NCBI GenBank assembly: GCA_037893245.1
Contig: JBAIAA010000699.1
Location: 62,001-126,000, forward strand
Direction of reading: 5' to 3'
Source: Crossaster papposus
Lineage: Eukaryota; Echinodermata; Asteroidea; Velatida; Solasteridae
DNA: 64,000 bases
The notes under the pieces are model-generated. The model saw only the letters and a program-made list of their open reading frames with translations. It was not told the origin of the DNA and did not search any database. This document shows, piece by piece, positions 36,886 through 48,135 of this stretch (positions are counted from its first letter, which is position 1; the number at the start of each line of letters is the position of its first letter). Made by a program: the position numbers and the translations under genes.

Positions 36886-37811
36886 AATAGTCGGCAGAAA
36901 TATCCTGTAATTGCGAAGATCTTGACGGCGTCAGAGCTACCATTACAGTGATCAGTAAATAATTGGCACCTGTTTTGATATATTCTAAATTCAATGTGCA
37001 ATAATCAATAGCACTGATCAAACTAGTTTTAAAAAAACATAAACAAAGGATTTTAGGATTACTGGGAAACCCTGTTTATTGTTTTTAGTAAAATGGCTTC
37101 TCATTTTGAGTCGCCAAGAAGACAACATGGGCCAACCGGTAGTTTTTATGAGCTTCAAGGCTGTACCTGTATTTTTTTTCGAAAGCTATTTTTAACCATG
37201 TTGCTTTTCCTTTTATGGCTAGTACATTTAGTATATGTTACTTACTGTTTTAACTTGAGAATGAATAAGATTAAAACTGCTGCAAACTGCTTACTGGCTG
37301 AAATATACAAATCAAAAGTTAAGAGGGCCTAATATTTTGATCTTAACAAGATCTTCTTCAGAGACGACATTCATTTCAACCGCAACCTCTCCCAAGAGAC
37401 ACGGATTTTGTAGGATTGAGGAAAGACTTTTACATGGCGCTTGCAAATCTGTACAAAGAAATATTTGGAGGATTCCTAGTAAAACGCTTTGGGTGAAAAT
37501 TACTTGTTGTATATTACTAATATAGTTTACTCAGATTTATGAAAATAATCAAAAGCCATTATTTGAGAAGTAAATTGATTTTTTTTAATCTTTCACATTA
37601 TCAGCAATATGTATTCCATCATGTAACCAGCCTTTAACATTAAAATAAATTTAGATAAATTTAACTAAAACGCCATTTTCATTTGGTGTTAATAATAATT
37701 AAATTGAAAAGGGCAAGCACATTTGGTTCTGAAATGTCATTATCTTGATAATTTATAAAATACCCAGTTGTTGATATTTATGTTAATTCGTTCTGAATAG
37801 ATAAACAAAAT
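36886..37811. other. Myosin 3' UTR and intergenic DNA
   Basis: AT-rich sequence after the myosin stop. The 79-codon ORF at 37093-37332 has a hydrophobic stretch but no family, splice context or strong start, and is treated as chance. No clear mobile element. Confidence 0.4.
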
Positions 37812-37960
37812 CTATGTGACCCAGCACGAGTAAATGAGACACTTTGCGGCAAAATTTTTAATTGAGATTTTGATTTTATCATTTAAAGCTAAACAAGCTT
37901 TAAATGTTGAAATCAAAATCTCAATTTTTATTTTTGCCGCAAAGTGTCTCATATCGTTTT
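37812..37960. mobile_element. TGTGACC-type MITE H6, short
   Basis: Left end TGTGACC plus 21 bases, then a TTTGCGGC block. The arm GACACTTTGCGGCAAAATTT recurs inverted at about 37935, so the element is a short hairpin that lacks the outer GGTCACA at the right. Confidence 0.55.
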
Positions 37961-38202
37961 TGATGTTATTTATAAAGAAATCTGAATGGCTTCCCAATTA
38001 AAACATGTATGATTGAACACTATGCTACATCACGTCACAAATTAAAATAAAATGTGGAAATGACCAGGCAAAATAACCATAACTAAATACAATTTAATCA
38101 ATTTTTCAACAAATAAGCTGCTGCAATATACATTTTGTTGTCAAAATCGTACCAGGAAAGCGCTACACTGAATACAACTAAGTATGCATGATAGGGTTGG
38201 TT

Positions 38203-38444
38203 TTAACCAGTTCGCGCCGGGATTATTTTAACATCGCCGAGCCGACGGGCGGGATTATTTTTAACGAAACTCGATCCGAAGCGTGTTCAGGCCGATAGTG
38301 CTGGGTAGCACACCCACGCATTTCCGGCCTTGCGCGCTGCTGACATACATTTCCGAACTTGAACTTGGCGTGTTTATTCGTCATCCGTTTTGAATTTGGG
38401 AAAATTTTTGCGTTTATATACGTCATCCGGCGCGAACTGGTTAA
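38203..38444. mobile_element. TTAA MITE family A copy 7
   Basis: Complete 242 bp, TTAACCAGTTCGCGCCGG arms. It lies 53 bases beyond the stop codon of the SDR gene. Confidence 0.95.
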
Positions 38445-38497
38445 TAATCAAAAATATAATTGGCGGTTCAATTGTTAGAAGTGGTTTTTTTTTCCCC

Positions 38498-41400
38498 TCA
38501 CTCTATTTTCTCGGGGGTCATGACAGTCAGTAGATGTCTGCCGCCATCTATGGTGATGAGCTCTCCAGTCACGTAAGACGAATCGTCGGAGGCTAAGAAT
38601 GCTATCACTTTAGCAACCTCATCCACGGTGCCGGTACGACCCATGGCATGGGTGCGTCCGCACTTCTTTATAAACTGCAACGGGAGGGGGTTTGATTATT
38701 TTTCAAAATTGATAATTTTATCTAACTACGGCAGTTTGGAACTGGAACATACAGTGGCATTCGGTCGGTGCATCAAGTGAAATGCGCCGTATTTCTGGTC
38801 GCATGAGGGCGCTGTAAGACGCCATTTTCTGGGTACCCATTTAAGTCGTTTTTATAGTAACTTTACTTTTATCTAAAAATTGAATATTAGAAAAAAAAAA
38901 TATATTTTGGAGCTGTAAGAATATTTAAACTGACGTAAATTATCTCCTAATCACTTTTAATTATACCCCCAAATACCGTGAGCACAGCGCCCTCTACGTT
39001 CAATAATACGGCATATTGGCAGCTACAACTGTAGCGTGATAATTTTGGTTTAGTTTCAGGGTTTTAGAACAGACGTTCAGTTTAGTCTAAGAGATTTTAG
39101 CAGAGACTTTTGATTTAGTCTAAGAAATGATAGCAGTAACATTTGGTTTAGTCAGGGATTTTATCAGAAATGTTGGGTTTAGTTTGACTTTTGAGGAATT
39201 TAGTAGAAGAAACGGTGAGTTTAGTCCAATTAATTGTACTGTACCGCTGTGACCCGGGTTCGAATCCGGCCTGGGCCAATATGGGGATTGGGTTTTTAAG
39301 TCTGTCTGATTCTGTGGGTTCCCCCCCAGAATATCCTCCTGGGGTTTTCCGCGCACCTCTAAAACTAACTTCTTCAAATCACTTATACATCCTTAAATTG
39401 GCCATTTGCGTGTGGAATTTGAATAATATCTGGTACACTGACTTGTTCACACAGCTTGGCACAGTTTACATTTAAATTCTCCAGACCAAAGACACTGTTG
39501 CTATATCACGTGATTCGGGGCAAGCCTTACGCTAGCAACCCCCGGCTTTGGAATGGTCTGGTGACTTTTTGCCATTCTCAACCATTGTGAACGAATGTAT
39601 TGGTGCTGAGCGTCTCTTACATAACTATGCAAAAGCTTGCCCTGAATCACGTGATATAGCAACAGTGTATTTGGTCTGGATAATTTAAAGTCAAACTGTG
39701 CCAAGCTGTGTGAACAAGTCAGTGTACCAGATATTATTTAAATTTCACACGCAAATGGTCAATTGGCGCTATACCCTGTGTCACAGACTTCCACCTTGTA
39801 GGGTCTGTAGAATTCCAAATACTATTCAGAACCATATTTTAAATGCATTTTCTAATTTGTTGATTTCTTACCGAAACAAATGCCAACAAATGACTCTCAT
39901 ATGATTTTTATATTGTGCTCAAATATTTGTGAATTGAACCGACTCAAGTCGATTCACAACTCCTTGTGATGTCTATAAGAAGTTTGGGACCTACCTTTTC
40001 GTACTGCTCATCCGACATTCCTCCTCGTTTATGGGCCGAGGTCCTAATCACTCCGGGGCTGAACAAAAGAGAAGACAAATTGGTCGACAAATTATGCACA
40101 CACACACACACACACACAGCTCTGTTTTGACCGGCAATCGTGGACGGGGTATTGTCCGACCGTCTTCCCTCTTTTGTTTATACTCTAACGTTTTTTGATG
40201 ATCGCCATAGGATTTGTACATGGGAAAAGATCGTGGACGTTGTGTCAATCGTGGACCCATTGTTTGAATCCATATTCTTTTGTCCGACGACCACGATTGC
40301 CGGTCAATACAAACGCACATAGCTTTACCTTACATACGCACTGTGGACATTCCTTTGTCTTCGTGTAGTTAACAAACTTTGACTAAATACTCATTTTTCT
40401 CGCTTCCCCAAAACAAATTTACCCTCAAATTTGGATTATGGGCCTCTCAGCTGTCCCTTCTATCTTTTCTATATATAACCCTAACCCGTTTTTCCTCTAG
40501 CGCTCTTTTTCGGAAACTGAAAAACGGATTGTGTACGTGTGCAAGTCCACAAACCGTAACCTCTTCCCGCATCGTGTGGACCTATATTGTTCGGAGGTCC
40601 ACAGTGCGTATGCAAGACTAACTCACACACACAATTAGCTTTACCTTACATACGTACTGTGGACATTCTTTTGTCTTTGTGTAGTTAAAAAACGTTGACT
40701 AAATACTCATTTTTCTCGCTTCCCCAAAACAAGTTTACCCTCAAATTTTGATTCTGGGCCTCTCAGCTGTTCCTTCTATCTTTTCTATATATAACCCTAA
40801 CCCGTTTTTCCTCTAGCGCTCTTTTTCGGAAACTGAAAAACAGATTGTAGACAAACCGAAACCGTAACCTCTTCCCGCATCGTGTGGACCTATATTGTTC
40901 GGAGGTCCACAGTGCGTATGCAAGGCTAACTCACCCAAGTGTGTAAAGGCCTTCAATCGTGGACGGGGCATTGTCCGACCGTAATACCTCTTTTGTTTAT
41001 ACTCTAACGTTTTCGGATGATCGCCTTAGGATTTGTACACGAGAAAAGATCGTGGACGTTGTGTCAATCGTGGACCCATTGTTTGCCTCCCAATTCTTTT
41101 GTCCGACAACCACGATTGCCGGTCAATACAAACGCACACACACACGAGGCATTTTGGCATAAAAAGTGGACTGAACAGAGGTCGAAATGAGGGTTTGTTG
41201 GTATTAAGACAGAGAATACAATTGGGCTTATTACTATTTGTTGAACTTCAATCGAACATTCCGGTGACAAGTTATGGCCGTTTTAAAATGTTTAAAAAAA
41301 AGTAGAACACTGAGAAAAAAAAAGGCTTGAATGTTCCGATTGCCAATTTTGTTCTTAACCAGTTCGCGGCGGGATTATTTTAACATCACTGAGCCGAGGC

Positions 41401-44400
41401 GCGGGATTATTTTTTACGAAACTCGATCCGAAGCGGGTTCAGGCCTATGGTACCGGGAAGCACACCCACGCATTTCCGGCCTTGCTTGCTGCCGACAGGC
41501 ATTTCTGGCCTTGCTTGCTGCCGACAGACATTTCTGGCCTTGCTTGTGACGTGTTTATGCGTCATCCGTTTTGAATCTTGGAAAAACTTTGCGTTTATAC
41601 AAGTCATCCGACGCGAACTGGTTAAAAACACTCGCATCCCATGATTTTAAAACTATTTCTTTATGGGTAGTAGACTCATCAATCCTTTTTTCTTTCTTTT
41701 TTGCACGGTTGTGTCCTTTATTACAGGAAGGGCTCGCATATAAGCACACATTAGTGAAAGAGCAACAAGGTTTTCAGGTAAAAACACGAGCACTGTGATA
41801 TGTAGCAGAGAAACTTACTTGACCGAGTTTACTCGCACTCCGTGAGGGGCCAGATCTGTATTTTAAGAGCAAAAAAAAACCCTTAAAATTTTGTTTATTT
41901 GAGTGAGTGAGTTTAGGGTTTAACGCCGTACCGGCATCAGTGGCCATATTCACGGCGGGAATGTGTACAAATATAAGACAATAGGTAGTAATAAAAAACA
42001 ATCAAGTAAACTGTGGAGAATATATAAAACATGGAGTCAGAAGGAACAATTATCACACAGGAAAAGAATGAGAACGTTTTAAAAGAATAAAAGAACCATT
42101 GTATAGAAATTTAACGATAAACTAATTCTAGGCAGTTTTTCAGGAGAATCCTGTGGGAGGCGGGCCACGAAGGATCCCCCAGACACACGACACCCTGTCT
42201 TAATGGGTCCCGCAAGGCCGGCCGTTTGTTTCCCTTGCAGTTTAAGGGCCCGGGCCCCGCCGGTATTTTCACAGGTCCACATACCTTGTTTATTTGAGAT
42301 TTTATGACTGGTAAATATACACGTAACATGCAGTTGGATTTTAATGGATTGAGCTCGGTTAGAGTTAATGATATTAAACCCCTGGCAAAATATTTTTTCT
42401 GGCAAGCCGAGGAAATTTAAGTAATAAAAGGAGGTTATTTTTTTATAAAAATACATCTCGGAGGCACATCTTTGCGAATTTCCTTTAGTAACTGGTTTGT
42501 AATCTTGGAATGGACTCGACAAAATTTGAATTATAAATCAAGATTTCTCAGAATATAAAACATTTACAGAGCTAAAACAGAGCGGCACCCCGGTATCTTT
42601 AGGTTAAGGGCCCCTTAGAACTGGGCAGTTTAAAAAATTTGGTTCACTAGACTGGTGCCCGTCGTGTTCAACAACTTACCGTGTGCACTGTTCTGTGTTA
42701 AGCAATCCAATGTAGTCTTGGACATACAATAGGTCAACACTCCCGGAAACTGTAAGTGAACAATTACATGTATATTGAAAATTATGGCCAGAAACAAACT
42801 TTGAACAACATTTGAATCTGCATGCATAAAACAAAATTTAAACGAACTTTAATCGACTTTAAAGGTAGGATACACCATTTGCAGATATCGAAAATATTTA
42901 CTACCGAATTATTAAGAAATATCTTTCTCAATTGAAAGTAAATAATGATTCTAGGCATTCAGCAAAAGGATTGCGCTAGATATCCTGTAATTATTCCAAA
43001 AAATAGAATTTTATAAAGATTTTCGCGATCGCCGGACGGCGATCGCGAAAAAACAAAGATAACATAGGAATAACTGCTCGACCCCGGTTGAAAACAAACG
43101 TTGTTTTTCGTGCTTTTCTCGGCATCCATGATTGTAAAACTTCGGACAGGTCAGTTAAACGATATTTACTATAAAATACAACCCCCCAAATCCACTAATT
43201 CGTGATAATTCAAGCAATTACCAATGGTGTATCCTACCTTTAACCAAAGATCGAACCAGTCACTACTTACCGCCATTACACCAGTGACACTGGAAACATT
43301 GACAATGGCACCTGTAAGATATTTTTTTTTTTTATATAAAATTAAAAATTAAAATCAGGAAAGAAAAAGAAAATGAATATCATATCACCTACTGCCAGCA
43401 AAATGGAAACAATTTGTTCTCCCCCCTCCCTCCCCCTATTTCACTTGAAATTGATTTTTTATTTTCAATTTTTAATTTTTTACTATACCTTTCATTTTAT
43501 TAGCTGGGTAAGTCATTATACGAATAGAGGTTGTGTTATTAACCAGTCAGTCGCGCCGGGATTATTTTAACATCACCGAGCCGAGGGGCGGGATTATTTT
43601 TTAACGAAACTCGATCCGAAGCGGGTTCAGGCCGATAGTCCTGGGAAGCACACCAACGCATTTCCGGCCTTGCTTGCTGCTGACAGACATTTCCGAACTT
43701 GAACTTGGCGTGTTTTATGCGTCATTAGTTTTGAATTTGGGGAAAACTTTGCGTTTATATACGTCATCCGGCGCGAACTGGTTAACGTACCTTTGGTTTT
43801 AATGAGATGAGGTCTGAGTAGGTGTGTGAGTTGTAACGGTGCGCGGACGTTGACATCAAACGTTTTGTCAAATTGCTCCACAGTAACTTCTTCAATGGAA
43901 GCCGGGTTAAGAAACCCCGCATTGTTGACCTATAGGCAAACACAAAGTAACAAACAAAATGGATACTGATAACATTGCTCGCAGATACGTATTGAAATAA
44001 TGTATCACTCGACGCTAACTTTAAAAGATTCCAAAAGATATTTTCCAATGAATAGACCCTGTTGTGCCATAAAACTTATCGAAATTGGTAATGGAATTTT
44101 GGAGCAATTATAGAATGCAGGGCCCACTGACAACTCTTGACATTATTTACCCTAAGACATAGAATGGACTGACCCTAACCCTAACCCTGTATACCCCAAT
44201 ACCCATATAATACAGGGCCACTCCATTCTATGTCATAAGGTAAATAAAACCGAGAGTTGTCAGTGGGCACTGCATTGGCCCTGCATTAAATAAAATGTAA
44301 TATACTCCTGAAAAGAGTTTGCTTCCAAAGGACAAAAGTAGGACTTTGGCGGACAAAATCAGGATGAAAGTAGGACTTCTTTGCAGGCTTTCAAAATTTA

Positions 44401-46321
44401 TGTTTTGTAGATACCCATCCATGTTCGAAGCATCAAAATCTTCATTTGGCATGTACTCACAGGCACAGCAATTGTGCTCCATCCTCAACTAAGCTCTTGG
44501 AAATACAGTTGCAGTACTTCTGTACCCAAGCCCTTCATTGCGTTATTTACATAGAAAATGTATGACAGTGTGTGATAAATATTCGATAAGATTTTTTATT
44601 TGTGGGACAAATTGTAATTGTGGGACAAATAAGTAGGAAATAGTAGGAATTTCAAGAAAAAAGTAGGAACAAGGTAAAAAAAACCATGAATACTTTTTTA
44701 AAAGTAGTACAATTAAACGACTGAAATATAACCAACACACTAACCAGTACATCCAAGCTCCCAAAGTATTCAATGGTTTTATCAGCAACCTTCTTGACAT
44801 CATCTTCTTTGCTGAGATCGCCTAGAGTGAGGAGAATCTGAAAAAAACAAAAAACAGTAGGAGGGGAAATTTGGGAGATTCAGTTCTTATAAACACTGAT
44901 CTAATTCATAAAGACTTCAATTTTCAGTGATGTCTGTACTCTGCAGGCTTTGCGAGAACAAATGTGACCCGCCACGCCAAAACCAGGCGGAAGTCGGCAA
45001 ATGCCATTTCGAGATACGGCATTGTACACCAATTTTTTTAATTTTTTTTCATAAATCGTTAGTTAAAACTCTAATTTATAGGCTGTTCATGTTTAAACCT
45101 TTTTTTAAATCCCCGAAAGTGATAATATCGGCCTTCTCCTGATTTTTGCTCAATAATGTATGATAACAATGAACGACTTTAGTGCTCGTTTTCTCAAAAG
45201 CATCCCCTGACACTTCCTACAACTTCAAAAATATGTAACTTCAAAAGTATACCACCTATTTGAGTCCACTATAGCCTATTTTAAAGCTTAAAACGCTAGC
45301 AATCCAATGGTATAAAAATATGACAAATTTTGACTTCAGCCTGGTTTTGGGGTGGTGGGTCACATATGGGCAGGACTCTAACCCACGACTGCCCCTTGAC
45401 CCGCGTCTTGACACTCAACCGGCCGAGCTTGCATGATACACAACTCTTTCCCAGGCAACTTACCTTATCTTCAGGTAGGCCATTTTGTTGGCATTCCTGA
45501 GCGACCACCTTAAGATTGGCTTCATCCCGACCAGTCAGAGACAGGTAGCATCCGAACGAGGCAAAATATCTGGCTGTCTCGGCTCCAATGCCAGTACTTG
45601 CTCCTGTTTTATAAACAATTTTTAAGAAAAAAATATTTTTGAGGGAAAAAATATTAAATACACCTTATTAATATTTAGCGATTCCTAACATAAATTAAAA
45701 CAAAATGGGCACAGAATAATAATATGCAACTTGCAAGAGTGGAGTGCAATTATAATTTATTCTTGGAGTATGACACGGCAATAACAAAAAGTTAGGACCT
45801 AACAATTGGGTCTATTGCGTCTAGTCTATAGACTACATTTTACAAATAAATCCTTCCCCCTCTCCCCCCTCTCCCCCTCCCCCACCTCCTGCCCCCCCCC
45901 AAAAAAAAAAGAAAAAAAAAAAGAAAAGAAGTATCCTTCTTTTTCTATCCTTTTTTTTTCTCAGAAAGTTTGGATGAGCAACTATTAAAAAAACAAAATT
46001 GTCCAATTTCGGTTGGAAAATTAAATAATGGGCCAAATAAATAATTGAGCCGCAACTAAGGTTAGCAAAATCACGTTTACTCTAGCTAGGAACTGAACTT
46101 TTATCAAAAAACTAAACATTGGGAAAAACATATTTAATACAAGCGGTCGGGCCACAGCGCCCTCGCGCTTTCGATTTGAGCAAACTACTCATAGTTAACT
46201 TTAAAAGGCAGGTGCTTGTAATTCCCCCCATATTTTTATGAAATCAAAGCAGGCCACGAAGTATTTATTTACAATTGTACTGACCTGTTACTAGAGCTAC
46301 TTTTCCTTTTAATGAGCTCAT
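38498..46321 (-). CDS. Short-chain dehydrogenase/reductase (classical SDR), complete, nine exons
   Basis: NAD(P)-dependent oxidoreductase. Coding exons in gene order: 46285-46321, 45464-45603, 44745-44837, 43791-43929, 43271-43311, 42680-42749, 41819-41855, 39995-40058, 38498-38674. All phases fit, giving 265 codons. Start [11 protein letters not shown]. Cofactor motif TGASTGIG 12-19; NNAG 92-95; catalytic Ser144, Tyr157 and Lys161 (YCMSK), with the standard 13-residue Ser-Tyr spacing; 'VRVNSVNPG' and a C-terminal '[12 protein letters not shown]'. Length and motifs fit cytosolic FabG-like/DHRS-type enzymes; no signal or membrane segment is seen. Substrate cannot be inferred. Exon 4's donor is gtacgt, immediately followed by a MITE. 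GC boxes (GGGGCGGGGC, about 46440) lie upstream of the start. Confidence 0.93.
39233..39372 (+). repeat. SINE copy 2 (tRNA head mostly lost)
   Basis: B-box GGTTCGAATCC, then 'CTGGGCCAATATGGGGATTG' and 'AATATCCTCCTGGGGTTTTC'; same body as 28384-28650. Confidence 0.75.
39396..39765. mobile_element. Palindromic MITE family D copy 2, uninterrupted
   Basis: About 370 bp and palindromic over nearly its whole length: outer arms 'GGCCATTTGCGTGTGGAATT' and inner arms 'CTATATCACGTGATTCGGGG'. SDR intron 8. Confidence 0.9.
40128..40307. mobile_element. Family F element copy 2
   Basis: Termini TGACCGGCAATCGTGG and complement. Preceded by a (CA)n run (40089-40119). Confidence 0.85.
40322..40624. mobile_element. 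Family G element copy 3
   Basis: Inverted termini TTACATACGCACTGTGGACA and complement; interior 'CGCTTCCCCAAAACAAATTT'. Confidence 0.85.
40638..40935. mobile_element. Family G element copy 4
   Basis: Direct tandem neighbour of copy 3, highly similar throughout. The pair is flanked on both sides by family F elements. Confidence 0.85.
40948..41126. mobile_element. Family F element copy 3
   Basis: Right partner of the F-G-G-F block; left terminus diverged (CCTTCAATCGTGGACGGGGC), right terminus intact. Confidence 0.8.
41355..41625. mobile_element. TTAA MITE family A copy 8
   Basis: TTAA at both ends. The internal GCCTTGCTTGCTGCCGACAG unit is duplicated, as in copy 1. SDR intron 7. Confidence 0.95.
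41901..42185 (+). repeat. SINE-like repeat with GAGTGAGTGAG / ACGCCG core, copy 2
   Basis: Starts GAGTGAGTGAGTTTAGGGTT and follows copy 1 (8146-8390) with an internal insertion of about 50 bases near 41975. SDR intron 6. Confidence 0.7.
42859..43243. mobile_element. MITE family B copy 7, best-preserved
   Basis: 385 bp between TTAA ends with intact TTAAAGGTAGGATACACCAT arms. The centre is a perfect GC palindrome (CGCGATCGCCGG / complement) in otherwise AT-rich sequence. SDR intron 5. Confidence 0.95.
43539..43785. mobile_element. TTAA MITE family A copy 9, abutting a splice donor
   Basis: TTAA ends and standard interior. The right TTAA (43782-43785) covers positions +6 to +9 of SDR intron 4 (donor gtacgt at 43790-43785 on the minus strand). 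Confidence 0.95.
44961..45366. mobile_element. TGTGACC-type MITE H7
   Basis: Left: TGTGACC, 21 bases containing CCAAAACCAGGCGG, AAGTCGG. Right: complement with the same spacing. SDR intron 2. Confidence 0.9.
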
Positions 46322-48135
46322 TGTTTCAGGGAAAACGTCGACATGCAACGCGTAAGTACGTCCCGCGACTCGACGTCTAGAGCAAAGTCTAGAGACTTCT
46401 CCGCTTCTCCGCGCGCTAGAGGGCGGGAATCCGAGGGGGCGGGGCGGTCATATTTAAAACTACCCAAATATATTAGAATGTGAGACAACTCGACCGTTGT
46501 CGAGAACTTCCGTGTGTCGCATTGCAGGTACAACATCGAGGGGTTTGCACATAATCCAGTGAGTGCGCCAGATCAGAGTGCACCGCGGCCCCGACGGTCG
46601 AGTGTTACATTATCCCGACGGTCGAGTTGTCCCGACGGTCGAGTCGAGTTGTCGGATTCGAGTTGTCGGCGTCTGTTCGCGACCGAAAATCGTGTCCCAC
46701 ACTGTCGAACCATGGTCAAACTTTGGTCCAATCCAAATCCACTTGCATTTTTTTCTTGTTGTGGTCAAGAAGCGTAGGTTAAGGGTATTGTTTTTCTGCC
46801 AAAATTAACAATGCACAATTGTCTATTTTTTTGTAAAATATGCATGGAGATTGTCAAATGCCAACAAACAACAGACAAATAGCCATTTATCCAACCTTTT
46901 TGTGGGCAGGACAATCAATTTGAAAACAAATTGCAATATAAACACAAAAACAGAGTCATTTATCAAGATCTTTTGCAAAAAGTTGCAAAATGTGAAGTTT
47001 GAATTATATTAAGAAAAACAACAACTTTTGAACAAACTCACTCTTTTGGGGGCGGAGACACTACTCATAATTAGAGGTGGGCAAAATAAAAATCCCCCCC
47101 CAAAAAAATATCCAAAGTCGCGTCATTTTTTACCTAATTTTAGCCTTAGTACTACATGTAGTAGTTTAAGCAATACATAAAAAAGCAAATTCCAAATTGT
47201 ATTTCACTTTGTAAGAAGAAGTGCCGTTTTTTGAAAAACAATTGTACAAATTGATTGATTATTATTTGATCACATCTAGCACAAACATTGGACAGTTGAG
47301 GATAATTAAAGAAAGTTTTAGGAAAAAAATAAAAACAGAAAAATTTTAAATTTGATGTAATATTACATTTTATGTAAATTTCAGTTGTTAACTGGACATG
47401 TAGCAATTTGAGATATAGTATAAACAAGTTCTTAGCTGATTTCAGAGGATAAATGACTAAAAACGTGGTCTTTGTTCCCAACTCCCTACCCGATTTTCCT
47501 TCCACCTAACCTGAATCCTGCAAAACCGTCTAATATTTATTACTGGTGACCACTGCCTGAATCCTGCAAAATCTCGCAGGTTTACCATTGAGCTATAAAG
47601 CAGACAAACATGGAACAAATCCTGCATTTTGCAAAGAGATTTTAAGGTTGATTTGGGATGGTTAGGGTTAATGAGGGATCACTTGTTCCTAATCCTATAT
47701 AGCATTTTTAAAATTTGTGTTTTCCGCCTAAAATTAAAGGTATACCATTTAAAATTAAATAGAAACAATAAAGAGCTAATATGTTTGTTTCTTTATTACT
47801 TTAAAAATCAAATTTGGGTTAGATTGGTTTTGTTTATATAAAAAAATCGCTCATTTTTTTAAAGGAACAAAAGTTGTGCCATGGCCCCAAATTTGCAAAA
47901 GCAAACAAAATCTGCTCAATTTGATAATAAAAAATCCCTGATAAAAAAATACCACTCAACTTCAAAATGTCAGCACACCAATAGCCATTATTTTACAGAA
48001 TGCTTCAGACTGACATTCCATAAGTATTTTGTAATATTTTGGTAATTTGTTGTCTGTTTTATGTTTGCAAATGTTGTAACTCCAGGTAATAACCGGTGTG
48101 TTTTAAGTTTGATGGTAAATGTCAGGCCAGGATGA
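46322..48135. other. SDR promoter and ADAT1 3' flank
   Basis: The first 400 bases hold GC boxes and a small tandem repeat of CCCGACGGTCGAGT (about 46592-46660). The rest is AT-rich with no recognised gene; the ADAT1 3' UTR presumably lies at its right end. The ORFs at 46514-46808 are in the tandem repeat and have no family. Confidence 0.5.

Noticed and set aside
37093-37332. 79-codon ORF with a hydrophobic segment after the myosin gene
   Set aside because: Within the likely 3' UTR; no recognised domain.
44176-44192. Telomere-like CCCTAA repeats
   Set aside because: Only two to three units here and at similar scattered sites; no array.
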